DNA of 64,000 bases from Stenotrophomonas sp. MMGLT7 (GTDB taxonomy: Bacteria > Pseudomonadota > Gammaproteobacteria > Xanthomonadales > Xanthomonadaceae): positions 1-64,000 of the forward strand of contig NZ_JAJOZS010000013.1 of NCBI RefSeq assembly GCF_021168555.1, given 5' to 3'. The notes beneath the pieces were generated by a model. That model searched no databases. It saw nothing but the letters and a program-made list of their open reading frames with translations, and was not told where the DNA came from. Shown here piece by piece: positions 18,463-27,597 of the stretch. The position numbers and the translations under genes were made by a program. Each line of letters begins with the position of its first letter. Position 1 is the stretch's first letter.

Positions 18463-19485
18463 GTGAATATTCCTACCTACACCGCACAAGCCCTCGCAGA
18501 GCGCTTCGGGCTGCAACTGCATGGCGACGGTGGCGTTGCCGTGCATGGCGTCGCCACTCTCGCCCATGCCGGGAGCGGACAGCTCAGCTTCCTGGCCAAC
18601 CCGCGCTACCGCGCGCAGCTGGCCGACAGCCACGCCTCGGTCGTGGTGCTGCGCGACAGCGACGTCGACGCCGCGCCCGGCACCGCCCTCATCGCCAAGG
18701 ATCCCTACACCGCCTTCGCCAAGGTTGCCGCACTGTTCGACGTGCCGCCTGCGCGCGCGCCGGGCATCCATCCCAGCGCCGCCGTCGATCCCAGTGCCGA
18801 CGTCGCCGCGAGCGCGCATATCGGCGCGTTCGCCAGCATCGGCGCGCGCAGCGTGATCGGCGAAGGCGCCATCGTCGGGCCCGGCTGCGTGATCGGCGAG
18901 GACTGCGTGCTGGGCGATGGCAGCGAGCTGGTCGCCCGGGTCACCCTGGTCACCCGCGTGCGCATCGGCAAGCGCGTGCGCATCCACCCCGGCGCGGTGC
19001 TCGGCGCCGACGGCTTCGGCCTGGCGATGGACGGCGGGCGCTGGATCAAGGTGCCGCAGCTGGGCGGCGTACAGGTCGGCGACGACTGCGAGATCGGCGC
19101 CAACACCACCATCGACCGCGGCGCGCTGGAAGACACCGTGCTGGAGGAGGACGTGCGCCTGGACAACCTGGTGCAGATCGCCCACAACTGCCACGTCGGC
19201 GCGCATACCGCCATGGCCGGCCAGGTCGGCGTGGCCGGCAGCACCCGCATCGGCCGCTACTGCATGCTGGCCGGCCAGGTCGGCGTGGTCGGCCACATCG
19301 AGATCTGCAACAAGGTCGTGGTGCTGGGCAAGTCCATGGTGGGCAGCTCGATCCGCGAGCCCGGCGAGTACTCCTCGGGGATGCCCGCGATGGAAGGCCG
19401 TGGCTGGCGCAAGATCGTCGCCCGCCTGCACCAGCTCGATTCGCTTGCCCGCCGCGTCATCGCCCTTGCTTCCAAGACCCCCTGA
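18463..19485 (+). CDS. lpxD: UDP-3-O-(3-hydroxyacyl)glucosamine N-acyltransferase
   Basis: Third step of lipid A synthesis, adding the N-linked acyl chain. It is 340 residues starting at GTG (MNIPTYTAQALAERFGLQL). The N-terminal uridine-binding domain (LSFLANPRYRAQL) leads into a hexapeptide-repeat beta-helix, with the catalytic-histidine region LVQIAHNCHVGAHTAMAGQ and the end MPAMEGRGWRK. It begins the lpxD-fabZ-lpxA-lpxB-rnhB cluster and has its own promoter-like element. Confidence 0.97.
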   Translation: MNIPTYTAQALAERFGLQLHGDGGVAVHGVATLAHAGSGQLSFLANPRYRAQLADSHASVVVLRDSDVDAAPGTALIAKDPYTAFAKVAALFDVPPARAPGIHPSAAVDPSADVAASAHIGAFASIGARSVIGEGAIVGPGCVIGEDCVLGDGSELVARVTLVTRVRIGKRVRIHPGAVLGADGFGLAMDGGRWIKVPQLGGVQVGDDCEIGANTTIDRGALEDTVLEEDVRLDNLVQIAHNCHVGAHTAMAGQVGVAGSTRIGRYCMLAGQVGVVGHIEICNKVVVLGKSMVGSSIREPGEYSSGMPAMEGRGWRKIVARLHQLDSLARRVIALASKTP

Positions 19486-19487
19486 AC

Positions 19488-19943
19488 ATGACCTCAGACA
19501 TCCAACTTCCCGTCAACATCGACCACATCCGCAGGCTGCTTCCGCACCGTTATCCGTTCCTGCTGGTGGACCGGGTGGTCGAACTGGATCCGCTCAAGCG
19601 CATCCTCGCCTACAAGAACGTCAGCCAGAACGAACCCTTCTTCAACGGCCACTTCCCCGACCGGCCGATCATGCCGGGCGTGCTGATCATCGAGGCGCTG
19701 GCCCAGGCCGGCGGCCTGATCATCCTGCTCTCGCGCGGCGAGCAGGAGGTACACAAGTTCTACATGGCCAAGGTCGAGAGCGCGCGCTTCAGCCAGATGG
19801 TGATCCCCGGTGATAGGCTGGACCTGGAAGTCACCCTGAAACGGCAGATCCGCAACGTCGCCTTCTACCACGGCGTGGCCAGCGTCGATGGCGTGGAAGT
19901 GGCGTCCGCCGAAGTCGTCTGCGCCGAAGACACCACGGTCTGA
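19488..19943 (+). CDS. fabZ: (3R)-hydroxyacyl-[acyl-carrier-protein] dehydratase FabZ
   Basis: Dehydrates beta-hydroxyacyl-ACP in fatty acid elongation, competing with LpxA for the same hydroxyacyl-ACP pool. It is 151 residues with a hot-dog fold. The [14 protein letters not shown] start and the catalytic block [20 protein letters not shown], containing the active-site His and Glu, are intact. It starts 2 bases after lpxD and stops 6 bases before lpxA. Confidence 0.98.
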   Translation: MTSDIQLPVNIDHIRRLLPHRYPFLLVDRVVELDPLKRILAYKNVSQNEPFFNGHFPDRPIMPGVLIIEALAQAGGLIILLSRGEQEVHKFYMAKVESARFSQMVIPGDRLDLEVTLKRQIRNVAFYHGVASVDGVEVASAEVVCAEDTTV

Positions 19944-19949
19944 GAGCCC

Positions 19950-20735
19950 ATGGCAGAAACCTCCATCCATCCCAGCGCCCACGTCGACCCGTCCGCCCAG
20001 CTCGGCGAAGGGGTCAGCATCGGTGCCTTCACGCTGGTCGGGGCCGACGTCCAGATCGGCGACGGCACCCGCATCGGCGCGCACTGCACCATCGACGGTC
20101 CCACCCGCATCGGCCGCGACAACCGCTTCGTCGGCCATTGCGCGATCGGCGGCGACCCGCAGGACAAGAAGTACGCCGGCGAGCGCACCGAGCTGGTGAT
20201 CGGCGACCGCAACGTGTTCCGCGAGTTCATCACCGTCAACCGCGGTACCGGCGGCGGCGGCGGCATCACCCGCATCGGCGACGACAACTGGCTGCTGGCC
20301 TACACCCACGTGGCCCACGACTGCGTCGTCGGCAACAACTGCGTGTTCTCCAACAACACCACCCTGGCCGGCCACGTGCACGTGGGCGACTGGGTGATCA
20401 TCAGCGGCTTCTCCGGCGCGCACCAGTTCTGCCGCATCGGCGCGCACGCCTTCCTCGGCATGGGCGCGCTGACCAATGGCGACGTGCCGCCGTTCACCAT
20501 GGTCGGCAGCGATTCGCTCGGCCGCCCGCGCGGCATCAACAGCGAAGGGCTCAAGCGCCGCGGCTTCGACGCCGAGCGCATCGCCGCGATCAAGCGCGCC
20601 TACCGCACCCTGTACGTGGCCGGCCTGCCGCTGGCCGAGGCCAAGCAGCAACTGGCCGAACAGGCGCGCAGCAGCGAGGACGTGAAGGAAATGCTGGAGT
20701 TCATCGACCACGCCGGGCGGCCGCTGTTGCGATGA
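19950..20735 (+). CDS. lpxA: UDP-N-acetylglucosamine O-acyltransferase
   Basis: First step of lipid A synthesis. It is 261 residues: an N-terminal left-handed beta-helix of hexapeptide repeats ([20 protein letters not shown] onward), the catalytic-histidine region [31 protein letters not shown], and a C-terminal helical domain ending [15 protein letters not shown]. The last codons overlap the lpxB start (ATGATG), so lpxB is probably translationally coupled. Confidence 0.98.
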   Translation: MAETSIHPSAHVDPSAQLGEGVSIGAFTLVGADVQIGDGTRIGAHCTIDGPTRIGRDNRFVGHCAIGGDPQDKKYAGERTELVIGDRNVFREFITVNRGTGGGGGITRIGDDNWLLAYTHVAHDCVVGNNCVFSNNTTLAGHVHVGDWVIISGFSGAHQFCRIGAHAFLGMGALTNGDVPPFTMVGSDSLGRPRGINSEGLKRRGFDAERIAAIKRAYRTLYVAGLPLAEAKQQLAEQARSSEDVKEMLEFIDHAGRPLLR

Positions 20736-22060
20736 TGGCGGAGATTCGGGATTCGGGATTCGGGATTGGGGAGGAGGCCGGGTTCCCCGCTGTGGCCGCT
20801 CTTGCCAATCCCCAATCCCCAATCCCCAATCCCGGCGCATCCGCGCCGCGCTTCGTCCTGGTCGCCGGCGAGTCCTCCGGCGATGCCCTCGGCGCCGGCC
20901 TGATCCAGGCCCTGCGCAAGCTCTTTCCCGGCGCGCAGTTCGCCGGCATCGGCGGCGACGCCATGCGCAATGCCGGCTGCCAGACCTGGTTCGACGCCAG
21001 CGAGCTGGCGGTGATGGGCCTGGCCGAGGTGCTGCGGCACCTGCCGCGGCTGCTCAGGCTGCGCCGCGAGTTCCGCGAGCGCGCGCTGTCGTGGCGGCCG
21101 GATGCCTTCATCGGCATCGACGCGCCCGACTTCAACCTGGGCGTGGAACGCTGGCTCAAGCAGCGCGGCGTGCGCACCGTGCACTACGTCAGCCCGTCGG
21201 TATGGGCCTGGCGCGAGAAACGTGCCGAGAGGATCGGCGCCAGCGCCGACCTGGTGCTGTGCCTGTTCCCGATGGAACCGCCGATCTACGCGCGCCACGG
21301 CGTGGATGCGCGCTTCGTCGGCCACCCGATGGCCGACGACATCCCCTGCCGCAACGACCGCGACGCCGCGCGCGAACGGCTCGGGCTGCCGGCCGCGGCC
21401 AGGGTGCTGGCGGTACTGCCGGGAAGCCGGCTGGGCGAGATCGGCCGGCTGGGCGAAACCTTCTTCGAGGCCGCCTGGCTGCTGTCCGAGCAGCTGCCCG
21501 ACCTGCACGTGGTGGTGCCGGCGGCCAATCCCGCCTGCCGCCAGCTGCTGTCCGAGCAGCTGTCGCGCTCGGCGCTGCCGGTGCTGCGCGCGCACCTGCT
21601 CGACGGCCAGGCCCGCACCGCGATGCAGGCCGCCGACGCGGTGCTGCTGGCCTCGGGCACCGCCACGCTGGAGGCGATGCTGGTCAAGCGCCCGATGGTG
21701 GTCAGCTACAAGGTGGCGCCGCTGACCTACCGCATCGTCAAGGCACTGGGCCTGATCAAGGTGGACCGCTACGCGCTGCCGAACATCCTCGCCGGCGAGG
21801 ACCTGGCGCCGGAACTGATACAGCACGACTGCACGCCGGAACGGCTCGCCGCCGCGCTGCTGCACTGGTTCCGCCATCCCGAGGCGGTGGCGGCGCTGCA
21901 GCCGCAGTACCTTCGCATCCACGGCGAGCTGCGCCGCGACGCCTCGGCACGCGCGGCCGAGGCGGTGGCCGGGCTGCTGGCGCAGCCCCGCGATGACCAG
22001 CCATTGGGCTGTGAAAAGCCGGGATTGGGGATTGGGGATTCGACAGGAACCAAGGCATGA
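20732..22060 (+). CDS. lpxB: Lipid-A-disaccharide synthase
   Basis: Glycosyltransferase joining two acylated glucosamines in lipid A synthesis at the inner membrane. The core is typical: [64 protein letters not shown] and [12 protein letters not shown]. It is 442 residues, about 60 longer than usual, because both ends are repeat-encoded. Residues about 4-38 read through a GGGATTCGG/CCCCAATC repeat cluster, and the last 22 residues come from one arm of a long palindrome shared with rnhB. No ATG, GTG or TTG with a good site lies between the repeat and the core, so the start at 20732 (or 20735) is kept. Confidence 0.95.
   Translation: MMAEIRDSGFGIGEEAGFPAVAALANPQSPIPNPGASAPRFVLVAGESSGDALGAGLIQALRKLFPGAQFAGIGGDAMRNAGCQTWFDASELAVMGLAEVLRHLPRLLRLRREFRERALSWRPDAFIGIDAPDFNLGVERWLKQRGVRTVHYVSPSVWAWREKRAERIGASADLVLCLFPMEPPIYARHGVDARFVGHPMADDIPCRNDRDAARERLGLPAAARVLAVLPGSRLGEIGRLGETFFEAAWLLSEQLPDLHVVVPAANPACRQLLSEQLSRSALPVLRAHLLDGQARTAMQAADAVLLASGTATLEAMLVKRPMVVSYKVAPLTYRIVKALGLIKVDRYALPNILAGEDLAPELIQHDCTPERLAAALLHWFRHPEAVAALQPQYLRIHGELRRDASARAAEAVAGLLAQPRDDQPLGCEKPGLGIGDSTGTKA
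20741..20835. repeat. GGGATTCGG / AATCCCC repeat cluster inside the lpxB 5' end
   Basis: Tandem copies of GGGATTCGG/GGGATTGGG on the left (20741-20774) face tandem copies of CCCCAATC on the right (20806-20835), an imperfect inverted arrangement. It encodes [10 protein letters not shown] and [11 protein letters not shown] in LpxB. Related copies lie at 22019-22155 and 51064-51165. Confidence 0.85.
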
Positions 22061-22181
22061 AACGCACATCGCCTTCCTGCGTTGCCCCCGGTATTGCTGC
22101 AGTTCCCCCGCCGCAGGAAACGCTTTTCCCCGAATCCCGAATCCCCAATCCCGGCTTTTCACAGCCCAATGGCTGGTCATC
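21992..22181. repeat. 190-bp palindromic element spanning the lpxB/rnhB junction
   Basis: The arms 21992-22042 and 22131-22181 are 51 bases each and match as an inverted repeat at 50 positions. Each starts from the outside with GATGACCAGCCATTGGGCTG and ends inside with the GGGATTGGGGATT motif. The 88-base centre contains the lpxB stop and the overlapping rnhB ATG. The element thus supplies the C-terminus of LpxB and the N-terminal extension of RNase HII. Confidence 0.9.
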
Positions 22182-22782
22182 TCCGCTCATCGCCGGCGTC
22201 GACGAGGCCGGCTGCGGCCCGCTGGCCGGGCCGGTGGCCGTCGCCGCGGTGGTGTTCGACCCGGCACGGCCGCGCATCAACGGCCTGGACGACTCCAAGG
22301 TGCTCAGCGCCGAACGACGCGAGGTGCTGTACCAGCGCATCGTCGAACGCGCCCTGGCCTGGAAGGTGGTGCTGATCGAGGCCGACGAGATCGACCGCAT
22401 CAACATCTACCAGGCACGGATGCTGGGCATGCGCCTGGCGGTGCAGGGCGTGGCGCACGTGGCGCGGCTGGCGCGCATCGACGGCAACCGCATCCCCAAG
22501 GGCCTGCCGTGCCCGGCCGAGGCGCTGGTCGGCGGCGACGGCCGCGACCGCGCGATCATGGCCGCCTCGATCGTCGCCAAGGTCACCCGCGACCGCATCA
22601 TGCGCCAGTTGCACGAGCACTGGCCGCACTACGGCTTCGACGTCCACAAGGGTTATGCGACGCCGGCCCACCTGGCCGCGCTGACGGCGCACGGTCCGTG
22701 CCCGCAGCACCGCCGCAGCTTCGCCCCGGTGCGCGCCTGCCTGCCCGCCAGGCCCCAGGACGTGCTGCAGCAAGCGCTGTAG
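22057..22782 (+). CDS. rnhB: Ribonuclease HII
   Basis: Removes RNA from RNA-DNA hybrids and misincorporated ribonucleotides. The core begins [22 protein letters not shown], with the catalytic DEAG, and includes [50 protein letters not shown] and [19 protein letters not shown]. It has 241 residues; roughly the first 43 come from the palindromic element and have no family counterpart. The ATG at 22057 overlaps the lpxB stop (ATGA) and no later start is in frame before the core. Its TAG stop is the one inside the CTGTAGGAGCG end of a REP-like palindrome. Confidence 0.95.
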   Translation: MKRTSPSCVAPGIAAVPPPQETLFPESRIPNPGFSQPNGWSSPLIAGVDEAGCGPLAGPVAVAAVVFDPARPRINGLDDSKVLSAERREVLYQRIVERALAWKVVLIEADEIDRINIYQARMLGMRLAVQGVAHVARLARIDGNRIPKGLPCPAEALVGGDGRDRAIMAASIVAKVTRDRIMRQLHEHWPHYGFDVHKGYATPAHLAALTAHGPCPQHRRSFAPVRACLPARPQDVLQQAL

Positions 22783-22848
22783 GAGCGACTTCAGTCGCGA
22801 TGTGGCTTTACCGGTAGAGCCCCATCGCGACTGAAGTCGCTCCTACAG
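22777..22848. repeat. REP-like palindrome, family 1, copy B
   Basis: Inverted repeat with the shared CTGTAGGAGCGACTTCAGTC arm, beginning within the last codons of rnhB and supplying its TAG stop. The centre differs slightly from copy A (TGGCTTTACCGGTAGAGCC). Confidence 0.9.
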
Positions 22849-22931
22849 GTCTCCCAAGGTCGCTCCCGCAACCGCTCCTGCGGAAACCCGTGCCGGCGCC
22901 GGGATCGGCCCGCATCCGGCACTGTCAAGCC

Positions 22932-22962
22932 TTGTGGCCCCCCCCCCCCCCCCGGCTACCCT
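22932..22962 (+). promoter_or_regulatory. Candidate dnaE promoter with a C16 spacer
   Basis: TTGTGG (22932-22937) and TACCCT (22957-22962) could be -35 and -10 hexamers. The 19-base spacer is almost entirely a run of 16 cytosines (22938-22953). Such runs are prone to slippage, so spacer length and promoter strength could vary between cells; the run length may also be an assembly error. The hexamers are only moderate matches. Confidence 0.4.
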
Positions 22963-22987
22963 GAGCGGGCATCATCGCCGGTCCCGC

Positions 22988-25900
22988 ATGTCCACTTCCC
23001 GCTTCGTCCATCTCCACGTCCACACCGAGTTCTCGCTGGCGGACTCGACCATCCGCGTGCCCGAGAAACCGGATTACGCCAATCCGGCCAAGGCCAAGCA
23101 GGCCAACCTGCTCAGCCGCGCGGTGGAGCTGGACCTGCCGGCGCTCGCGGTCACCGACCTGAACAACATGTTCGCGCTGGTGAAGTTCTACAAGGCGGCC
23201 GAATCGGTGGGCATCAAGCCGATCGCCGGCGCCGACCTGCTGGTGGCCGAGGGCGATGCGGCGCCATGGCGGCTGACCGTGCTGTGCCGCAACCGCGAGG
23301 GCTACCTGAGCCTGTCGCGGCTGCTCACCCGCGCCTGGCTCGAGGGCCATCGCAACGAGGGCGGCGTGGCGGTACAGGCCGAGTGGCTGCGTGCCGGCAG
23401 CGGCGACCTGTTCGCGCTGGCCGGGCGCGAGAGCCTGGCCGGGCGGCTGTTCGCCGAGGGCCGCCACGACCTGGCCGAGCAGCAGCTGGCCGACTGGCAG
23501 AAGGTGTTCGGCGACGGCCTGCACCTGGAGCTGACCCGCACCGGCCGCGACGGCGAGGAGCCGTTCAACCGCTTCGCCCTGCATGCCGCCGGCAGCCGCG
23601 GCCTGCCGGTGATCGCCAGCAACGACGTGCGCTTCCTGGCGCCGGAGGGCTTCGACGCCCACGAGGCGCGCGTGTGCATCGCCTCCGGGCGCGTGCTGGA
23701 CGATCCAAGGCGCCCGCGCGAGTACAGCCGCGAGCAGTACCTGAAGTCGCAGCAGGACATGATCGAGCTGTTCGCCGACGTGCCCGACGCGATCGACAAC
23801 ACCCTGGCGCTGGCGCAGCGCTGCAACATCGAGATGCGGCTGGGCACCTACTTCCTGCCCGCCTACCCGGTGCCCGACGACGAGACCCTGGACAGCTGGA
23901 TCACCCACCAGGCCCGCGAGGGCCTGGAGGAACGCCTGCAGGCCAACCCGCTGGCGCCGGGCAAGAGCCGCCAGGACTACGTCGACCGGCTCGAGTTCGA
24001 GCTGTCCACGATCATCAAGATGGGCTTCCCCGGCTACTTCCTGATCGTCTCGGACTTCATCAAGTGGGGCAAGGGCCAGGGCATCCCGATCGGCCCGGGC
24101 CGCGGTTCCGGCGCCGGCTCGCTGGTGGCCTGGGCGCTGAAGATCACCGACCTGGACCCGCTGCCGTACAACCTGCTGTTCGAGCGCTTCCTCAACCCCG
24201 AACGCGTGTCGATGCCCGACTTCGACATCGACTTCTGCATGGACCGGCGCGACGAGGTGATCGACTACGTCGCGCGCAAGTACGGCCGCGACCGCGTCAG
24301 CCAGATCATCACCTACGGCACCATGGCGGCCAAGGCGGTGGTGCGCGACTGCGGCCGCGTGCTCGGCTTCCCCTACGGCTTCGTCGACGGCGTGGCCAAG
24401 CTGATCCCCAACATCCTCGGGATCTCGCTCAAGGACGCGCTGGGCAAGGGCAAGGAAGGCGCCGGCTCGGAGATGGCCTCGGCCGAGCTGATCCAGCGCT
24501 ACGGCAGCGAGGACGACGTCCGCGACCTGATCGACCTGGCGCTGCAGTTGGAGGACCTGACCCGCAACGCCGGCAAGCACGCCGGCGGCGTGGTGATCGC
24601 GCCCGAGCCGCTGTCCGAGTTCTGCCCGCTGTTCGCCGAACACGACGAGGGCGCGCTGGGCAGAAACCCGGTCACCCAGTTCGACAAGAACGACGTCGAG
24701 GAAGTGGGCCTGGTCAAGTTCGACTTCCTCGGCCTGCGCACGCTGACGATCATCGACTGGGCGGTCAAGGCGATCAACGTGCGCCACGCCCGCGCCGGCG
24801 TGCCGCCGGTGGACATCGCCGCGATCCCGCTCGACGACGTGGAGACCTACCGCGACATCTTCGCCGCCGCCAACACCGGCGCGGTGTTCCAGTTCGAATC
24901 CTCGGGCATGCGGCGCATGCTCAAGGACGCCCGCCCCGACCGCTTCGAGGACCTGATCGCGCTGGTGTCGCTGTACCGGCCCGGGCCGATGGACCTGATC
25001 CCGGACTTCATCGAGCGCAAGCACGGCCGCCAGGAGGTGATCTACCCCGACCCGCGCGTGGAACCGATCCTGAAGGACACCTACGGCATCATGGTGTACC
25101 AGGAGCAGGTCATGCAGATGGCGCAGATCGTCGGCGGCTACTCGCTGGGCGGCGCCGACCTGCTGCGCCGCGCGATGGGCAAGAAGGTGCCGGCCGAGAT
25201 GGCCAAGCACCGCGAGATCTTCCGCACCGGCGCGGCCGAGGGCGGCGTCGGCCAGGCCAAGGCCGACGAGATCTTCGACCTGATGGAGAAGTTCGCCGGC
25301 TACGGCTTCAACAAGTCGCACGCCGCCGCCTACGCCCTGGTCAGCTACCAGACCGCCTGGCTCAAGCGCCACTACCCGGCCGAGTTCATGGCGGCCACGC
25401 TGTCCTCGGACATGGACAACACCGACAAGGTGGTGGGCTTCCTCGACGAGGTGCGCAACCTCGGCCTGACCGTGCTGCCGCCGCGGGTCAACGACTCGGC
25501 CTACATGTTCGAGGCCGCGACCCCGGACACCATCCAGTACGGCCTGGGCGCGATCAAGGGCGTCGGCCGCGGTGCCTGCGAGGCGATCGTTGCCGAGCGC
25601 GAAGGCAACGGCCGCTACACCACGCTGCTGGACTTCTGCACCCGCACCGGCCCGGCGCGGCTCAACCGCCGTACCCTGGAGGCGCTGGTCAACGCCGGTG
25701 CGCTCGATGGCCTGGGCAGCAACCGCGCCACCTTGATGCTGCAGCTGCCGGAGGTGATCAAGGCCACCGAGCAGATGGCGCGCGAGCGCGAGGCCGGGCA
25801 GAACTCGCTGTTCGGCGGCGGCGGCGACGTCCCGGCGATCCAGGTCGAGCTGCCGGAGAGCAAGGAGATGGCGCTGGGCCAGCTGCTGGCCGGCGAGCGC

Positions 25901-26563
25901 GAGACGCTGGGCTTCTACCTCAGCGGCCACCCGTTCGATCCCTATGCCGCCGAGGTGAAGGACCTGGTCGGCTGCGACCTGGGGGCGCTGGACAAGATCT
26001 GGGCGGCGCAGCCGTCCGGCGAGAAGCGCGGCTGGCGCCCGGAGGTGCAGGCGGTGCTGGCCGGGCTGGTGGTCGGCGTGCGCCGCAAGGGCGACAGCCA
26101 GGTATTCGTACAGCTGGAGGACGGCAAGGGCCGGCTGGAGTGCAGCGCGTTCTCCGACGCGATGGCCGAGTTCGGCCAACTGCTGGTGCGCGACCGCATC
26201 CTGATCGTCAAGGGCGGCCTGCGCGAGGACGAGTTCAACGGCGGCTACAGCCTGCGCATCCGCCAGTGCTGGGACTACGAGCAGGTCTGCGCCGAGCATG
26301 CGCGGCGGCTGTCGCTGCGGCTGGACCTGCGCCAGCGCCAGGCCTGGCAGCGGGTCGAGGCGCTGCTGGCGCGCCACCGCCCCGGCAAGACGCCGCTGCG
26401 GGTGGACCTGCTGCTGCCCTCGCCCAAGGGCCCGGTGGCCGGCATGCTCGACCTCAACGGCGCGCACTCGGTCCGCATCGACCCGCAACTGATCGAGCAC
26501 CTGCGCGCGGACCCGGCCGTGCGCACGGTCAAGGTCAAGTACAGCCCGCCCTGGGCGCACTGA
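22988..26563 (+). CDS. dnaE: DNA polymerase III subunit alpha
   Basis: Catalytic subunit of the replicative polymerase, 1191 residues. The N-terminal PHP domain begins FVHLHVHTEFSLADSTIRVP, with the metal-site histidines partly conserved. The catalytic block GPGRGSGAGSLVAWAL is followed by PDFDIDF with aspartates at 411 and 413. The GIMVYQEQVMQMAQIVGGYSLGGADLLRRAMGKK region and the C-terminal helix-hairpin-helix and OB-fold parts are present. The ATG at 22988 gives the standard start; the frame stays open upstream through the poly-C run but that part looks non-coding. Confidence 0.98.
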   Translation: MSTSRFVHLHVHTEFSLADSTIRVPEKPDYANPAKAKQANLLSRAVELDLPALAVTDLNNMFALVKFYKAAESVGIKPIAGADLLVAEGDAAPWRLTVLCRNREGYLSLSRLLTRAWLEGHRNEGGVAVQAEWLRAGSGDLFALAGRESLAGRLFAEGRHDLAEQQLADWQKVFGDGLHLELTRTGRDGEEPFNRFALHAAGSRGLPVIASNDVRFLAPEGFDAHEARVCIASGRVLDDPRRPREYSREQYLKSQQDMIELFADVPDAIDNTLALAQRCNIEMRLGTYFLPAYPVPDDETLDSWITHQAREGLEERLQANPLAPGKSRQDYVDRLEFELSTIIKMGFPGYFLIVSDFIKWGKGQGIPIGPGRGSGAGSLVAWALKITDLDPLPYNLLFERFLNPERVSMPDFDIDFCMDRRDEVIDYVARKYGRDRVSQIITYGTMAAKAVVRDCGRVLGFPYGFVDGVAKLIPNILGISLKDALGKGKEGAGSEMASAELIQRYGSEDDVRDLIDLALQLEDLTRNAGKHAGGVVIAPEPLSEFCPLFAEHDEGALGRNPVTQFDKNDVEEVGLVKFDFLGLRTLTIIDWAVKAINVRHARAGVPPVDIAAIPLDDVETYRDIFAAANTGAVFQFESSGMRRMLKDARPDRFEDLIALVSLYRPGPMDLIPDFIERKHGRQEVIYPDPRVEPILKDTYGIMVYQEQVMQMAQIVGGYSLGGADLLRRAMGKKVPAEMAKHREIFRTGAAEGGVGQAKADEIFDLMEKFAGYGFNKSHAAAYALVSYQTAWLKRHYPAEFMAATLSSDMDNTDKVVGFLDEVRNLGLTVLPPRVNDSAYMFEAATPDTIQYGLGAIKGVGRGACEAIVAEREGNGRYTTLLDFCTRTGPARLNRRTLEALVNAGALDGLGSNRATLMLQLPEVIKATEQMAREREAGQNSLFGGGGDVPAIQVELPESKEMALGQLLAGERETLGFYLSGHPFDPYAAEVKDLVGCDLGALDKIWAAQPSGEKRGWRPEVQAVLAGLVVGVRRKGDSQVFVQLEDGKGRLECSAFSDAMAEFGQLLVRDRILIVKGGLREDEFNGGYSLRIRQCWDYEQVCAEHARRLSLRLDLRQRQAWQRVEALLARHRPGKTPLRVDLLLPSPKGPVAGMLDLNGAHSVRIDPQLIEHLRADPAVRTVKVKYSPPWAH

Positions 26564-26577
26564 CCCATTCCCCGTCT

Positions 26578-26612
26578 TCCGTACTTCGCAATCTCCTCCG
26601 TACTTCGCAATC
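26578..26612 (+). repeat. Two direct copies of a 16-base sequence
   Basis: TCCGTACTTCGCAATC occurs at 26578-26593 and again at 26597-26612, separated by 3 bases, between dnaE and the lipoprotein gene. It may be a small duplication or a pair of protein-binding sites. Confidence 0.7.
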
Positions 26613-26626
26613 CTAAGGAAACTTCG

Positions 26627-27502
26627 ATGAAACGACTCCTGGCCCTGCTGTTGGCGGCCGTCGCCCTGGCCGGCTGCAGCAACGACGACGCCGCACAGGA
26701 ATTCCTGGTCGACAATCCCGGCGCCACGCCGTTGACGCTGAACATCGACGGCAAGGACATCGCCGTGGCCGCCAATGCCGCCACCCCGGTCGAGCTTTCC
26801 CCGGGCGAGCACCGCCTGCGCAGCGACCGGCTCGGCGAGGTGCGCTTCATCGTCTACGCGCGCGGCAAGGGCGGGCTGATCAACCCGACGCTCTCCGACT
26901 ACGTGATCGCCAGCGAGGTCTACGTGACCGACGAGAGCAAGCTGAAGAACTTCGGCCCGGCACACCGTCGCATCGACCTGGACGGGGTGCAGATCGAGGG
27001 CCCGTTCGAGCAGACCCACGCGCTGTTCATCGACAAGAGCTGGACCTTCGGCGTGCGCGAGCCGTTCCCCGAAGTGCAGACGGTGGCGCACGTCGATTCC
27101 AGCGGCGGCCGCATCAACACCAAGATATTCACCGCGGCCGACTTCATCGCCTACGTCGAGCAGAACAGCGGCGAGCCCGGCGCCTATGCCCGGCAGAAGC
27201 CGGGCGGCTATGTCCAGCCCGCGCATGCGCTGGAGACCGCCCCGGCGCAGCTGCCGCCGCTGCATCCGCACTACGAGGCCCACGCCGCGGCGATGCGCGA
27301 CACCTACGCGCGCTACCTCAAGGCCACCAGCGCCAAGCAGCAGTTGGCCCTGCAGAAGGAAGCCATGCAGGCGCAGATCGACTTCACCAATGCCACCGTG
27401 ATGCTCGCCCACAAGCTGCCGACCGAAGCCAACGAGGCGTACAACGACTTCGTCCACACCCGCGGGCGGTTGATGGGCAGTTCGGTGCTGGTGGTGCCGT
27501 AG
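26627..27502 (+). CDS. Lipoprotein of unknown function
   Basis: A 291-residue protein with a lipoprotein signal peptide ([19 protein letters not shown]; lipobox LAGC). After it, residues about 25-75 look like a small beta-sandwich ([39 protein letters not shown]). A mixed middle section follows, and from about residue 215 a histidine-containing helical region ([23 protein letters not shown]). I do not recognise the family. It has an AAGGAA ribosome site, lies 63 bases after dnaE, and is followed by a perfect 18-bp palindrome (27507-27524) without a T-run. Confidence 0.85.
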   Translation: MKRLLALLLAAVALAGCSNDDAAQEFLVDNPGATPLTLNIDGKDIAVAANAATPVELSPGEHRLRSDRLGEVRFIVYARGKGGLINPTLSDYVIASEVYVTDESKLKNFGPAHRRIDLDGVQIEGPFEQTHALFIDKSWTFGVREPFPEVQTVAHVDSSGGRINTKIFTAADFIAYVEQNSGEPGAYARQKPGGYVQPAHALETAPAQLPPLHPHYEAHAAAMRDTYARYLKATSAKQQLALQKEAMQAQIDFTNATVMLAHKLPTEANEAYNDFVHTRGRLMGSSVLVVP

Positions 27503-27563
27503 CCGCGGCCGCCGCGCGGCGGCCTCCGGACCGGTCCGTACGGGCTCCCGAGCGGCCATCGGC

Positions 27564-27569
27564 TACACT
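27564..27569 (+). promoter_or_regulatory. Possible -10 element for accA
   Basis: TACACT located 28 bases before the accA start in a T-rich patch (CTACACTTTCCCCC). No clear -35 is seen. Confidence 0.4.
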
Positions 27570-27597
27570 TTCCCCCTTCGTTTCACGACGGCTTCCC

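Noticed and set aside
15847-19431. 1194-codon minus-strand frame opposite bamA and lpxD
   Set aside because: The translation is an alanine/histidine/valine-rich shadow; the plus strand carries two unmistakable essential genes.
26578-26612. Direct repeat upstream of the lipoprotein gene as an operator
   Set aside because: Two adjacent copies alone cannot distinguish a binding site from a small duplication, so it is listed only as a repeat.
22925-27559. 1544-codon minus-strand frame opposite dnaE
   Set aside because: Shadow frame. Codon bias at high GC keeps the opposite strand open; dnaE is on the plus strand.
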